DNA from: Unio delphinus
Lineage: Eukaryota; Mollusca; Bivalvia; Unionida; Unionidae
DNA: 64,000 nucleotides
Assembly: GCA_029339505.1 (NCBI GenBank)
Contig: JAQISU010000233.1
Coordinates: 6,433,501 to 6,497,500 of the forward strand
Direction of reading: 5' to 3'
Shown here: positions 25,210-36,406 of the stretch, piece after piece
Numbering within the stretch: the stretch's first letter is position 1
Layout of the letters: each line of letters starts with the position of its first letter
Position numbers and translations under genes: made by a program
Notes under the pieces: model-generated
What the model was told of the DNA's origin: nothing
Seen by the model: the letters and a program-made list of their open reading frames with translations, nothing else
The model's database searches: none

Positions 25210-27755
25210 TAAAAAAGGAACAAAACTTCATTTTATTCAAATAATAGTACACTTTGTGTAACATATACATACATACATATACAGTGAAACAAGCCACTGG
25301 CGTGCTTGTTAATATCAATGATTATTAAATAATTACGAGATCAAAAGAAAAATAGCCATCATGGATACTGTTGGTCTACAGCAATGGCATTTACAGGCCA
25401 TTTCTGCACTTTGTACATGGCAAATGCATCACGTAAATATATGGTCACCTTGCAGATGCAGACTGGTGTAGGTGGGTATTGAACCAGCAACACTCTTATT
25501 GTGAGCCTGACATTAATGCATTTGAAACCTGTCCAAAATTCCTATGCAAACAGAACCCATGTTGCCTATGAAAGTCAGGGGGCACCAGAGACTGCATATT
25601 CTCTCTTAAAAGTAGAGTTCAGCTACAAAGATCAAATCCCAATTTGCAGCCAAAAATTTGACTTCATGTTATGGAACATGTTCATTACTCACAACAGACA
25701 ACCATTTCTCCTCAGTGCATTATGCAACAGCAGTTTTGTCCGTGCAGCTGTACTCTACCAATAAGAGAGTATATTTGTTATGTGCCACAAGGACTTTAAT
25801 ACATTGCACTTTTCCAAGACAATTTTTGACAACCATTTTTTAAACATCAAGCATGTGAAAAAAATCAAAAGCTACACAGATGAGCAATGAAAAATGTTAA
25901 ACTGCTGAATTACCATATATGCTTGCTTTACTACAAGTCCAACTATGCACCTGTACAGAGCCAAATCTGCAGGTGCACAATGCATAGGCAGATTCGGGTC
26001 TGTTCAGCTCATTTTGGATTAAAGCAAACATAGAACCTGATGCGTCATATTTCGATACGGCAGATCAGTATATTTTTTTTTAATCCACTGATAAGCAAGT
26101 ATATACTGTAACGTAGCTGGAAACCAGAATGATCCAACGATTTGGGGGAAGGATGAGGTTTAAGGCATATAATTAAAATTATTCCTCATTAGAACACGAG
26201 CCTAATGATCAATGCAAAAAAGAACAGTTTTGGTGATACAAACAAAAACAATTTGTGCATTTAATCTTAGGATACAACATTTGTGAAAAGTTTCTGCTGT
26301 CTGTCGTGTCTATTTAATTTTCATTTGTACATACAAAATCAGATACAACAGCAGCAGTCTTGGGTACAGTAAAAAAAAATAAACATGTTTCTCAGCACCT
26401 GTTTATCTTTTACTGAAGGCATGAAGACTACATCTGCATCTAAAGCACATGGACTAGAATATGTAACAAATGAAATTAAAGATGTAAACAGTTTTACCAC
26501 AACAAGTCACGTAAATGCACAATTTTTTTTTAGCAATACAAATGTCAGCTACTCAAGTATTTCCATGGTGGTGACATTTTGACTGACTAGTTAGCAAACA
26601 GTATTATCTTGCAATGTAAGTTGCATGGAAAAGTACATTCAATGTAAAACCTACAGAAGCATTTTCACACGAAAAATACTTTTCTCCATTGCACATACAG
26701 AAGCACCTAGAATAGATTACAGTAGTGGTCTTGCAAGAACCTGCTCGTGCTCCTGAACAAAACTGCATCTTCACGTTTCACTTTTAAAAAATGCACGATT
26801 TTGCTCCGGTTAAACTGCAAAAGCATTCCTTACAAGGCATCCACAATGTATTTTGTATACCAATTAAAAACCGAAGTTAAAATAGGATATTTCACTAGAA
26901 ATGCAGTTTCAATATTGTTAAGCTGCAAATGTAGCAGGCCACGATGTACTGGCACACCTGATAATGATTACTTGGTCAACATTTGCTTCGATATTACCAA
27001 TAAAAACAAGCTTTGGAAATCCGTACGATTTTTACCTTCGGTTCTACACATGAATGACTGGGCAGAAAGTTGAAATGGACTATATATACTCTTATTCTAA
27101 ATTGCACCAATGAAAAGTATTTGCACGTTCAAACCTGGCATAATGACATGAAATACCCAGTAACTGGGGGACAAAAATATTAAACCCAATGAACAGACCT
27201 GACATTTCTGACAAATATTTGCTCAAAATCTGCCACTGATATAAATGTGCAATTAAAATACTGCAAATGTCATAAAACAAAAAGTAGTCTCTCAAAACTA
27301 CCTTTTTGTCATTTTTTTTTTCACAAGCTGGTAATGTATATAAAGTTGTTCAAAAATCGGTAGATAAATAAAAGTAAACAGGACTCTAATTTAATGAAAG
27401 ATGGAAATAATTCCAATAATTTAGTCCACATTTGTTCCAAAGTGCACAATCCTCACAGACTCGGGGAAAAATAATCCAAAAATAACAATATACATCTACA
27501 TGTCCGCTGCCATACAATCCAGACAAACAGCTGTCAATTTCATCAGATCCATACTCTTCGTCCATATCGTTTGATGTCCATAGCAACCATGCCAGATAGG
27601 CTGAAATCAGCATGAAATTGATCAGTGCCGACCTACATGTTCTACAGCATGCAGGCTGGCAGGGCGAAACAAGATCTCAGGATAGTCGAGGGGCAGGCAG
27701 CCTGGATAGCCGTGTTCGTATACATACATCGTTCATAAAGCACATTTATCAAATT
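25210..27755 (-). other. CDKN1: Probable terminal exon and 3' UTR of the CDK inhibitor
   Basis: A good acceptor (TTTTTCTTTCAG) ends at 27756. Its first exonic base, A, turns the TG left by exon 2 into TGA, so the exon is untranslated. The minus strand below it is T-rich, free of SINEs and simple arrays, and holds no credible coding frame, as expected of a long 3' UTR. AATAAA signals on the minus strand lie at 25237-25232, with T/GT-rich sequence downstream, and also at 24414-24409 and 24284-24279, so the true end could be near 24.26 kb. Without transcripts the 3' end is a guess. Confidence 0.5.
25940..26090 (+). mobile_element. Two-hairpin dispersed repeat inside the proposed 3' UTR
   Basis: Hairpin 1: TACAGAGCCAAATCTGC, 17-base loop (25971-25987), GCAGATTCGGGTCTGTTCA. 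A second, weaker hairpin lies at 26035-26075 (CTGATGC ... CAGATCAG, again 17 bases between arms). Confidence 0.65.
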
Positions 27756-30700
27756 CTGAAAGAAAAACAAGAAAACGTGTTATTCTTAGCGAAATCGGTA
27801 AGACGGACAAAGGAGTATCAGTAAGCAGAACGTATTGAAACGGTAAGAATACCTTTATCCAAGAAAAGACAAGAAAGTCCATTATATACATTTATTTGGT
27901 AAATTAAACGTCAGACTAATAATAACCTTCAAAGAAAGACTAAGAGGTTTTTGTTATGTTGGACCCATCTCAAGCTCTTTGCTTTGGAAGCCAATTACCA
28001 TCGATGTGGTACCCCCTTAACCCACGTTAGTACATACAGCAATTTGCCAGACTTAATCACATATACAAAGACCCAATTTAATATGATGGGAGGTTTCATT
28101 ACATATGCAAAAACCCAATTTAATATGCTGTGGAGCGTTATCTATTGGGAGAATTGCACAAGTAATGATTCAATACTCCAGCCAGTTCTTTCATTGCTAA
28201 TGACCCTATCTATCCATGCTCCGTTGAGGGGTCCCTCTAGCACACACATGGCTACATGTGCACAGAATTAGCTTGTTACCAAATATAGAATTCCACTTAC
28301 AAGGTAACCCGGGGAACAGGCATGTCACGTGATCTCTGATAACCACTAGCCTGCGTCCTGTCCCGGCAATTCACACGCTGGGTCAGGCTTTATGCAAATT
28401 ATGACAATGCGGTGTCTAAATTAGCGGGTTACTACGCCAGGTTTCATTTCTCTTTCTTTTTGTAAATAGCCACTTCTCTACGATCATTCCTGGGTCTTTA
28501 CACTAACGCATATTAGATTTGGGTCACTTCATTTGATACATAATTATTCAGGAAAAGGTGTTCTTTTTAGAGACTTACAATCATAATCACGATGGAGCTA
28601 TCAAAACTGTACAAAGTCTATAGTCGGAAAACTACGAACGGATTTTGTACACAAACTGTAGTAAAACGGGGCTCGTAGAACGTATGTATGACTCATGCCA
28701 CTGTAAACATCACACCAGATAAGCAAGGCGATTTATTTCGCGCAGTTTTACAGTAAGTGCGCTAATTTCACTGAAGCAAAAAGGACATATACACTACGCA
28801 TGCCAGTTTAAATAACCGTTACACAATTAAGGTTTTTAAATAAAGTGCAAGTCTTGTTCGTATTTCACATTCGACTAATGGGGACTTGGGACTAGACCGT
28901 TCATTTCAAAAGAATTCAATATTTCATCGATTTCTACCACTATCTCCGTGCAAACTGAGATAGCTTACTTTTAAATGTATAGTAATCTTGCAACGATCGT
29001 CCTGGAGATTGTAAATAAACATCACGGTTATGTACCGATTTAAGATGATAACGGTTGATAGTTGCAGAAAAAAATCGAACACGCTGAACAGTCATTTTAC
29101 ACGTACTTTTGTAAATAATCGCAAAAACGAATAGATGTTGGTGATGTAACAAGATTAATTTGGTGACCTCGATGGGAAATAAAATACATCATTGGTACAA
29201 CAAAGTTTACATCGCCGATTATTTCTGTATAGAAGGTATTCATACTTGTACAACTGTTAGTTTAAGTCTAAACTAATTCACTTCAAAATATATAAAACAA
29301 AGAAAACAAAACAGCAGAAAGAACTTACCATAAGTCTAATCTGGGAGATTTGGCCGCTCTAACTTGGGTATCATCTAAGTTCAATCTTCTCTTTCTTACT
29401 TTTAAATAATCTGAAAAAGGAGGGAAAAAGAGATTATACAAATACATCATTTTCACGCCCCTTTTACGTGTCAAATGACAGCAAACACAGGAAAGCAATT
29501 GTGCTTGGTAACAAGCATTTTTATCACTGACAAGTTATGCAATCTTTGGACGGACCATGTTCAGTTTAATACATTGATTGATACGACCAACCGAGGACAT
29601 CAACATTTGATGTAGCTTAATGCCTGTAGGCCGGCAGGTCAAATCACAAATCAACGTTTAAAAACGACATTGTCTTAATCCGACAGCGTCTCTGCACAAC
29701 AGCTGTTGCACAAAGTTTTAAGAAATTGACGTAAAACTTTGAAACTGATCAGTTCGGTGGGAGAGATATTATTTTGTCAAGGTAGACTATTTGCCAATTG
29801 TCTGGTCAACTACTTCGTGCGAAATGTCGAATATTTTAATGGTTTCGACTTGGACCACTGTTAGCATCGAAACTGTGTCAGGAAAACTGAAATGTGTATC
29901 GCTGTTTAATACAATGATAGATACGTTGCGAAAAACAAAACAGCCTTTGATGTTAATACGGAGTGATAATTTAAATTTCCGTCATGATAGGTATGAAGGC
30001 CTTGATGGTGGTGATTAAATTTAGTACGATTCCATATACATGTATCAGGTAAATAAAGTTCAATACAAGTACTGAAGTTTGAATTGATTTGAATATTGGG
30101 ATTCCTCTTGTTCAACATTACATTATCTCAAACCTCATAAAATAAATTTCGTATTCAACTCGCAGCTGAAATTGGTAACATTTTTCTATGATAAAATTTG
30201 AAGTGTCCCTGCTCAATTAAAATATGAAGTGTGCAAATTAAAAATGATTCACCCCCCCCCCCCATCTTATTTCAACGTCAAAATAAATAGAATACGTTAA
30301 AGTAAATCAACCTTCAAAACCATGCGGAAAGCGCAAGTTTTGAATAGACATGTACGTTCATGAATGAAATGGCGTCCTAGGTCTTGAACCACTCCGATTA
30401 CAGAAAAAAAAAACATGTTTAGACAAGTTACGTTTATGCTACCAATCCAAGTATTGGTGGGCGATTTGAACAAAGAAAGCTGATCTTCCCGCAGAAATGG
30501 ATCAAACTCGATCTAACACGTTGTATTTAAACCCCCGCCAATGTTTGGCTTTGAAAGTGAAAACAAAGTAAGATGCTTAATTAACCACAAACAATCACGC
30601 GACACAATATATATCCGAGTTAACAGCAAATGTAAAACATAAAAATTATCCTTACAAACTAAAACATGGCTTAGAATTACGTAAAAAAAAAGACCTATGC

Positions 30701-31607
30701 ATATTTACATATCACGCAAAATTGGGTCAAAAGAAAACGGTAAATTGTTCACAGACTAGTCGTTGAAAATAAACGTACGGAGAGTCCGTACGTTTATCTT
30801 CAAATATTAGCCTGCGTCGGAGTACATATCTGTTTGCTATTTTCACAAATATATTTCATTTCTGATGGACAAGTGCCGTGAATTGCCACTACGACTGCCA
30901 AAAAGTTTATAAAACAATAGTGCATGAACGATACGTGGGTTACCCCTGACAAACAGTAACGACAATTACTTGATACAACCAACGAAACCAATAAAACAAG
31001 CGAGGAGCCCCTAAATGGATGTCGAGAACAAATAAAAAGGGTCACGCCACTTACCTTCTATTTTTGTTTGAACAAGATTTCCTCGACTACTTGGTCTACT
31101 ATCGTTGTCATACGAGTCTGGACTTGACGATGAAGATTCTGAAGAAAATGAGGAATCTCGAGAGCTGGGTGTTGTTTCTAACCTATTTTGTATATCTCCA
31201 TTTTCTGCAGACGGGCTAGAAGAATTGCACACAGTTCCTTCAACGGGCAATCCGACTGGTGATGACGGTCTTTCGGGAGTATTCGAACCCGAATTAAATG
31301 ATAGCCGTCGTTGTGTGATAGGTCTGTGTTTGCTTGTGTACCCCTTTCGATAGAAGGATGGTACATCGTCCGTCTGTTTGATAAATTGCCACTCGTAGCG
31401 GCCTTCCAAGGGCTCGTCGACTTCAGTATCGAAATTGTATGTAACTCTTATATAACGCCTATTTTCTTCTCTCATCTGTGCCATTTCTAAATCTAAATCC
31501 TTTCTCAGTTTATCATGATCAGGCCTTCCGAATAAACATCGACACACTTTAGATTTTTCCATTTCTTTTGAATTTATCACACTATCCAAAACAAGTACTC
31601 CTGGCAT
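27755..31607 (-). CDS. CDKN1: Cip/Kip cyclin-dependent kinase inhibitor (p27/Dacapo-like), three exons
   Basis: Spliced model: 31607-31055, 29410-29329, then the last base of the stop at 27755; 211 residues. Seen: an RxLFG cyclin-docking motif (CRCLFG, residues 22-27), an acidic/basic helix (about 30-56), YNFD (57-60), PLEGRYEW (66-73) and PSFY (83-86). These follow the order of the CDI domain of p27Kip1, whose RNLFG, WNFDF, PLEGKYEW and EFYY contact cyclin A, the CDK2 lobe and the ATP pocket. Family role: binds and inhibits cyclin-CDK complexes in the nucleus to hold cells in G1. Length is close to p27 (198 aa). The start is the first in-frame ATG after an upstream in-frame TAG, with A at -3. 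Both introns have GTAAGT donors and pyrimidine-rich CAG acceptors. Six SP/TP sites lie outside the CDI domain (T110, S116, S131, T146, S162, S206). Family assignment is secure; orthology to a single vertebrate paralogue is not implied. Confidence 0.93.
27756..29328 (-). other. CDK inhibitor intron 2
   Basis: An intron of 1573 bases that splits the stop codon (TG|A). It contains a GC-richer patch at 28300-28445 with a CACGTG E-box and an ATGCAAAT octamer-like site; that patch could be regulatory but nothing proves it. An alternative acceptor inside the UTR (CTGATTTCAG ending at 27601) would give a different C terminus. Confidence 0.75.
29329..29410 (-). CDS. CDKN1: CDK inhibitor exon 2: basic C-terminal tail
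   Basis: An 82-base exon between CCTTTTTCAG and GTAAGT. It keeps the phase of exon 1 and adds residues 185-211. The segment KVRKRRLNL (188-196) is a strong nuclear-localisation candidate, and KSPRLDL closes the protein with a CDK-type S-P-x site context. Vertebrate p21, p27 and p57 also carry a basic nuclear signal near the C terminus. The exon ends with TG, the first two bases of the stop codon, which is completed after splicing. Confidence 0.85.
29411..31054 (-). other. CDK inhibitor intron 1
   Basis: A phase-1 intron of 1644 bases with a GTAAGT donor and a CTCCTTTTTCAG acceptor. It holds a near-perfect palindrome (30763-30803) and a short C-run at 30252-30263. No SINE, long microsatellite or coding frame is visible. 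Confidence 0.85.
30763..30803. repeat. 41-base palindrome in CDK inhibitor intron 1
   Basis: The left arm TTGAAAATAAACGTACGGA and its reverse complement (one mismatch) flank the three bases GAG. The inner 13 pairs are perfect. In RNA it would be a 19-pair hairpin, too short for a classical microRNA precursor. Confidence 0.85.
31055..31607 (-). CDS. CDKN1: CDK inhibitor exon 1: CDI domain and Ser/Pro-rich linker
   Basis: This exon encodes residues 1-184 plus one base of codon 185. Residues 22-90 hold the complete inhibitory domain. Residues 102-184 are rich in Ser, Pro, Asn and Asp, include a run of Ser at 158-162, and look disordered, as in other family members. The exon ends ATAGAAG|GTAAGT on the minus strand. 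The open frame runs on for about 44 bases past the donor, but that tail is intronic. An in-frame GTG lies 33 bases upstream of the chosen ATG; I see no reason to prefer it. Confidence 0.92.
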
Positions 31608-31639
31608 TATAACCACTATCTCCTTCACAAGCCTTCCCA

Positions 31640-31760
31640 CAACTGCCGAAACACACTGCGTGCTCAGACAGTTAAAAGGCTATCTGTGCCCAATCATCAG
31701 CAACGTAGGCGGGGCGAATGTCACGAACCGCAACAGGCGCTCTGATTGGCGGATGGCATG
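31640..31760 (-). promoter_or_regulatory. Likely core promoter of the CDK inhibitor: GC box and CCAAT box
   Basis: Upstream of the ATG, read on the minus strand, are CGCCCCGCC (31716-31708; a GC/Sp1 box) and GCCAATCAG (around 31749-31745; an NF-Y-type CCAAT box). A second CCAAT in the opposite orientation is at 31690-31694. There is no clear TATA box. GC content rises here relative to the flanks. The arrangement fits a CpG-containing cell-cycle promoter; the transcription start is not visible. Confidence 0.45.
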
Positions 31761-34200
31761 TAATTCAGCTGATTATGACCCTAACAATTTTTACAGCGCC
31801 AGATACGTGTGGTGTCACGCGCGATCATGTATTGGTCATGAAACGCATTTACCGGCAAATTTTTGGACAAATCCGTGCAAAATGAATATATTTACCGCCA
31901 AGTTGAATCTTGAGTAAACTTTATAAAGAAGCTGTGGAAGACAATGCATGTTTATCAATAAAAATGAACTCAACTGCTATAAATAGATGTTAATGTCACT
32001 CGTGCTTTAATATCAATGAGCCATTAGCAATGTTAAATGATAATGTCGCATGCTATCATATCGTTTCCCGTTAGGTTGAAACGTTGTCGCATCCAGAAGG
32101 CAAGACTTATGTGACAACTGTTTATTTTCTACGCTATATTGATTTGAAATAAGTTTGTTTTCCAACGGGTGAGGTTAACATCTGAACCAGTCACGAATAC
32201 ATGTACCTAGGATACTGTAGTGTAAGGGAAGTAACTCGTACTGACTATTGACCTGAAGCACATCCCGAAATTTTGCATGTCCATACTTGATCAATTCAAA
32301 CTCGCAATATCACTATATTTATACAAAAAAAAAGTTAAGAATCTTCATCTTCAAGTCCAGACTCGTATGACAACTGTTATCTGATTGTTCTTCAAAATAC
32401 ATGTTTCCTTGTGCTAGATGTTGTATGTTTACCTAGAGAAAAAATGGTAATAATTGGTAAATATGCTAAATTTCCTTTTCGGTTTGAGAGAGAGAGAGAG
32501 CATAACATTTCTTAAAATATACCATAGGAGCCCCAAAAAGTGCAGAATAGTTGGGTGCATTGTATCTTGCTTGATTAATGTTTTATTGCCAGTTATTCTT
32601 TGATCCCTTGAACTGATTGCAAACATTTGACCAGTCTTAACTCTCTAATTGAAATTAATTATGGAATATATATACATCGTGTATGTTTAATATTCATGCC
32701 CGTCCCGACCGTCCAACTTAATCAGTTCACTAATGTTGATGCAAATGTGGAAGCATTGTATTCCTAGAGTTTTGAGTCTCTTGTATATATCCCAGGTCCT
32801 TCAATAGATAAACATCGAACTAAACGTGAAGGTATGTATAATAATAGTAAAACTCACATACTTACGTGTTTGTTTATCTGACGGATTTACTTCACGCTTA
32901 GAGCTGTTAGAACAAATTCTACAATATTAGTAGTACTATTACTCTGGGAGTGAAGCTCTTCGTACAGTGCAAAGTTGTTTGCTTACTCATTAAATTGGTG
33001 TCATGGATTCTAACATGTATTTATAGTATCTTATAATTATTTTTATATGTTATAATTTATTTTTATATCTTATAATTTATTTTTCATAATTTAATATATG
33101 CCCATTTTGAAAACTGAATCTTAAAACTAAAACATCAGCCTGTGTAATCTTATTTCAAGGATGTTTGACTGTTTTAAAGGAGAAACCTAACAAAAGTATC
33201 ATAAAGCGATTACGAATCAACTTGTATCGTACGGGCTGATTTGGGAACGGCATTGGTTCCATTTTGAGACGGGTGGTGGTGGTTTGCTTTTGCTTTAAAA
33301 TGATCAGATTTACAAAATATTTTAAACAATTGCAGTGAAATTTGTTCCGTGGAAAATTGGGTAGTGATTCGGCTGGACCACTCGCCCTTTTCAGGCCAAT
33401 TGGAAATACGATGCTTTCATTGTTAAGTTGATCAGCTAAGAGCAGGATTTATGTACTAATATATTCGCAAATCAGACCAAATGACTTAATATTTCCTAAA
33501 CTTATATTTTTTTCACAGAGTGGCTATTTTGCGGATTTTCTATAGATTTTTAACTTTATGGAGGTTCGTTTTATTGAATACATTTTTAGCTCGATTTATC
33601 ATTAAATAAGAATTTATATATTGGTTATTTGGTATAAATTGAATATAGATTTCGATATTTAGGTTTATTTAGATATTAAATTCCGTTTGATATTAACGCT
33701 TATTAAATATTAATGTCCATTATGTTATTACAATAATTTTTGACACAATGTCCATCTTGATATTAAAGTTCATTTTGACATTAAATAAAGTGAAATTTGA
33801 CCAGTGAAAGTCCATTTTGATACTAAAGTCCAGTTTGACATTGAAGTCATTGTAAATGTTAACGTTCATTTAGATATTACCGTCTATTTGTACAGTTGAC
33901 ACGTCGATTCAATACGTTTTGAAGAATAGGAACTTACCTTGCGCTACCGCCTTTAAACAAATATTTTCAGAGTTTTTGTACAGTGTGGATTCTGAGGTAA
34001 ATTTTATTAAATATTAAAGTCCATTTTGATATTAAATATAGATGATTTCTCATAAAATCTCTTTGGCTATCCTGTATTTCGTTGGTCTTGATTGTACAAT
34101 GAATTTGTGTAACAACGTCGTATTGAATGAAGTTTGTGTTATGTTGTATTATCGTATGATGTAGATGTACTTGCTAGCAACGTAAACTTTAACAAGAATT
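31761..34200. other. Upstream flank of the CDK inhibitor
   Basis: No gene, SINE or long array. A short GA run at 32486-32500. From 33640 to 34040 TCCATTTTGATATTAAAG-like phrases recur irregularly, a decayed tandem repeat. Confidence 0.5.
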
Positions 34201-34214
34201 CAATAATTTTAAAC

Positions 34215-34330
34215 TTTTGTACGAGTTTACTATATTTGAAATATTTGTACGAGTTTACTCTATTTGAAACTTTAATACGAGTTTACTCTGTTGGAAAAAT
34301 TTGTACGAGTTTATTATATTTGAAATTATT
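34215..34330. repeat. Minisatellite with 27-bp unit
   Basis: Just over four units of TTTGTACGAGTTTACTATAT + TTGAAAT. Confidence 0.92.
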
Positions 34331-34813
34331 TACAGAATAATAAACGTTTTAAGCAGAGTTGCTGTTAAAACTTGTACATAACTGTTAAAACTCAAAGTCT
34401 CATTGAAACAGTGGCAAAGCAAACGCCCAATTAACTCTCACAATTGCTGGGGTAGGACCTTTCGGTGGGGGGGGGGGGCACTTTTTTTTGCTAGGACACT
34501 GCATTTAAATATTTTAACAATATTGTCTTTTCCCCGGACGAAGCAAGAATACTGTATTGTGTGTTTCGCCATTTAAACCGAGTATAATATATTATCCCAT
34601 GTTTTAAAATAAATAGTTATACTAGAAGAAAGAGCGCCGATATAAATATTCTTATTTGTCGTTTTGCCTAGGGCCCCAACCTCGGCGGGGGCCCCAGCCA
34701 GGAACCGAAATGGTACACATTCAGAACACAAGTTTGTTTTTTTGCTAAATTAGCAAATAAAAAGGAGGCCCCGACTCTGTTAACTGTCTAAGAGCCTTGG
34801 GCCTCTATGTCCG

Positions 34814-34814
<1 letters not shown>

Positions 34815-34894
<80 letters not shown>
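34815..34894. repeat. (GA)n microsatellite
   Basis: About 80 bases of GA repeats. The flank 34331-34814 carries a G-run at 34468-34478 and nothing else notable. Confidence 0.98.
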
Positions 34895-34898
<4 letters not shown>

Positions 34899-35943
34899 AC
34901 GTTCGACCATTGGATAATTGTTTGGTCAATTCTATTGTGCGAAAAGGTGAAGATTATCTGCAAATTGGCCGATTTTATGTATAGTTGTGTCTCATGTAAA
35001 AGGGCGTTAAACGAATTTGAATGTTCTTGACTTTGATCTTTGCTAGCTTCATAACATAGGTGGGAGAAACTGTAAAATGTTTAACTCTGTTAAACACAAT
35101 GTGAGTGAAGTTGTGACAAATAGAACAGGGAGACCTATGATGTGAATAGATAGTGATTATTCCCATTTCTTTGAAATAGAGACACGTTTCTCAACCTGTG
35201 AACGAACACTAGTCGAAATCAAGACTCGTCATAAGCACCCCGCATGGACCAATTTTCACTTTCTGTGTGAGGTGGTGAGGCCGCCCCTTAAAACAGGTGC
35301 GCGGGACGGTCTTTGTTCTTTTTATTTTCAGAGGAGCATCTTAGGCAGATGCGTAATATCAGACAAAGATTCGATACAATGAAACTGTAAATTAAATGAA
35401 TTTTGGATGGTTACTGTTTACACACTCACTCACTTATCAGCTTATAAAAATCCCAAAGTACACATAATTATAGAGATCGATACATTCAAAGCATGTACAA
35501 GATAACGGTGACACATGTTAAACAGTTATTCTTTCTTCAAGGAACAATGAAAAATCAATTTCTTTGTGGAAACAATACTGCACGGCATTGGGCCCTATAA
35601 GCGACGAAATTTAGATTTTTTGAAAGGTTGAATTGATTCCATTTCTTTGTTATATGAAAGGTAGGCATTCTTCAAAAACTTAGCAAAAAAATTGCTCGAA
35701 AATGAAAGATTGTCACGAATGATAAATGTGCTTGCTACTAACGTCAATGAAGCATTAGATGTATCGGAACAATCTACATAATTTAAATGGATTGAAAAAT
35801 AATTATTACACAAGAAATAATATTATAATGCGTCAATTTGTACCCATTATTCAATTGATATATACCCAGATTTAATAGTGATCGCAAGAAAATTTTTTCA
35901 AAATATTTTGAACTATATGATAAAGTTTGATCACACAAACGTT
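34895..35943. other. Unassigned sequence
   Basis: No gene, array or recognised element. Confidence 0.5.
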
Positions 35944-36055
35944 CCGATGAATGTTTACAAAGTACATGTACGTGAATAATCAGTGATTAATATTTTTTTC
36001 CGATGAATGTTTACAAAGTACATGTACGTGAATTATCAGTGATTAATATTTTTTT
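35944..36055. repeat. 56-bp tandem duplication
   Basis: 35944-35999 and 36000-36055 differ by one base (GAATAATC versus GAATTATC), so the duplication is recent. Confidence 0.97.
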
Positions 36056-36199
36056 AATTTGGCTTTATTATGTATATACATGTATGTACATGTACTTCAT
36101 GTGTTCCCTGTACCATATTATGCATTTAATTATCAATGATATTATATAAACTCAATGCAATGAGTGCAGTCAAAAATTTATTTTGTACATGGTATCTAC

Positions 36200-36406
36200 A
36201 CGCTGTGTATAAATATCCACTACATATTATGTGCAAATATCCACAACACACTGTGTACAAATATCCACTACACACTATGTACAAATATCCACTACATATT
36301 ATGTGCAAATATCCACAACACACTCTGTACAAATATTCACTACACACTATGTACAAATATCCACTACATATTATGTGCAAATATCCACAACACAGAAATA
36401 TCCACG
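36200..36406. repeat. Minisatellite with 24-bp unit and 72-bp higher-order repeat
   Basis: Three unit types follow each other in fixed order (CAAATATCCACAACACACTG.., CAAATATCCACTACACACTA.., CAAATATCCACTACATATTA..). The unit is eight codons, so frames are open in both directions. Confidence 0.95.

Noticed and set aside
26747..27073. Plus-strand open frame of 108 codons
   Set aside because: Antisense to the proposed 3' UTR; low-complexity AT-rich codons and no known motif.
27386..27613. Minus-strand open frame of 75 codons as an extra coding exon
   Set aside because: It lies inside the proposed 3' UTR and has no recognised domain; only its upstream edge could act as an alternative acceptor, in another reading frame.
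31011..31054. Extension of the CDK inhibitor through GKWRDPFYLF to a stop
   Set aside because: A strong GTAAGT donor lies at the boundary, and exon 2 supplies a family-typical basic tail; the extension is intron read-through.
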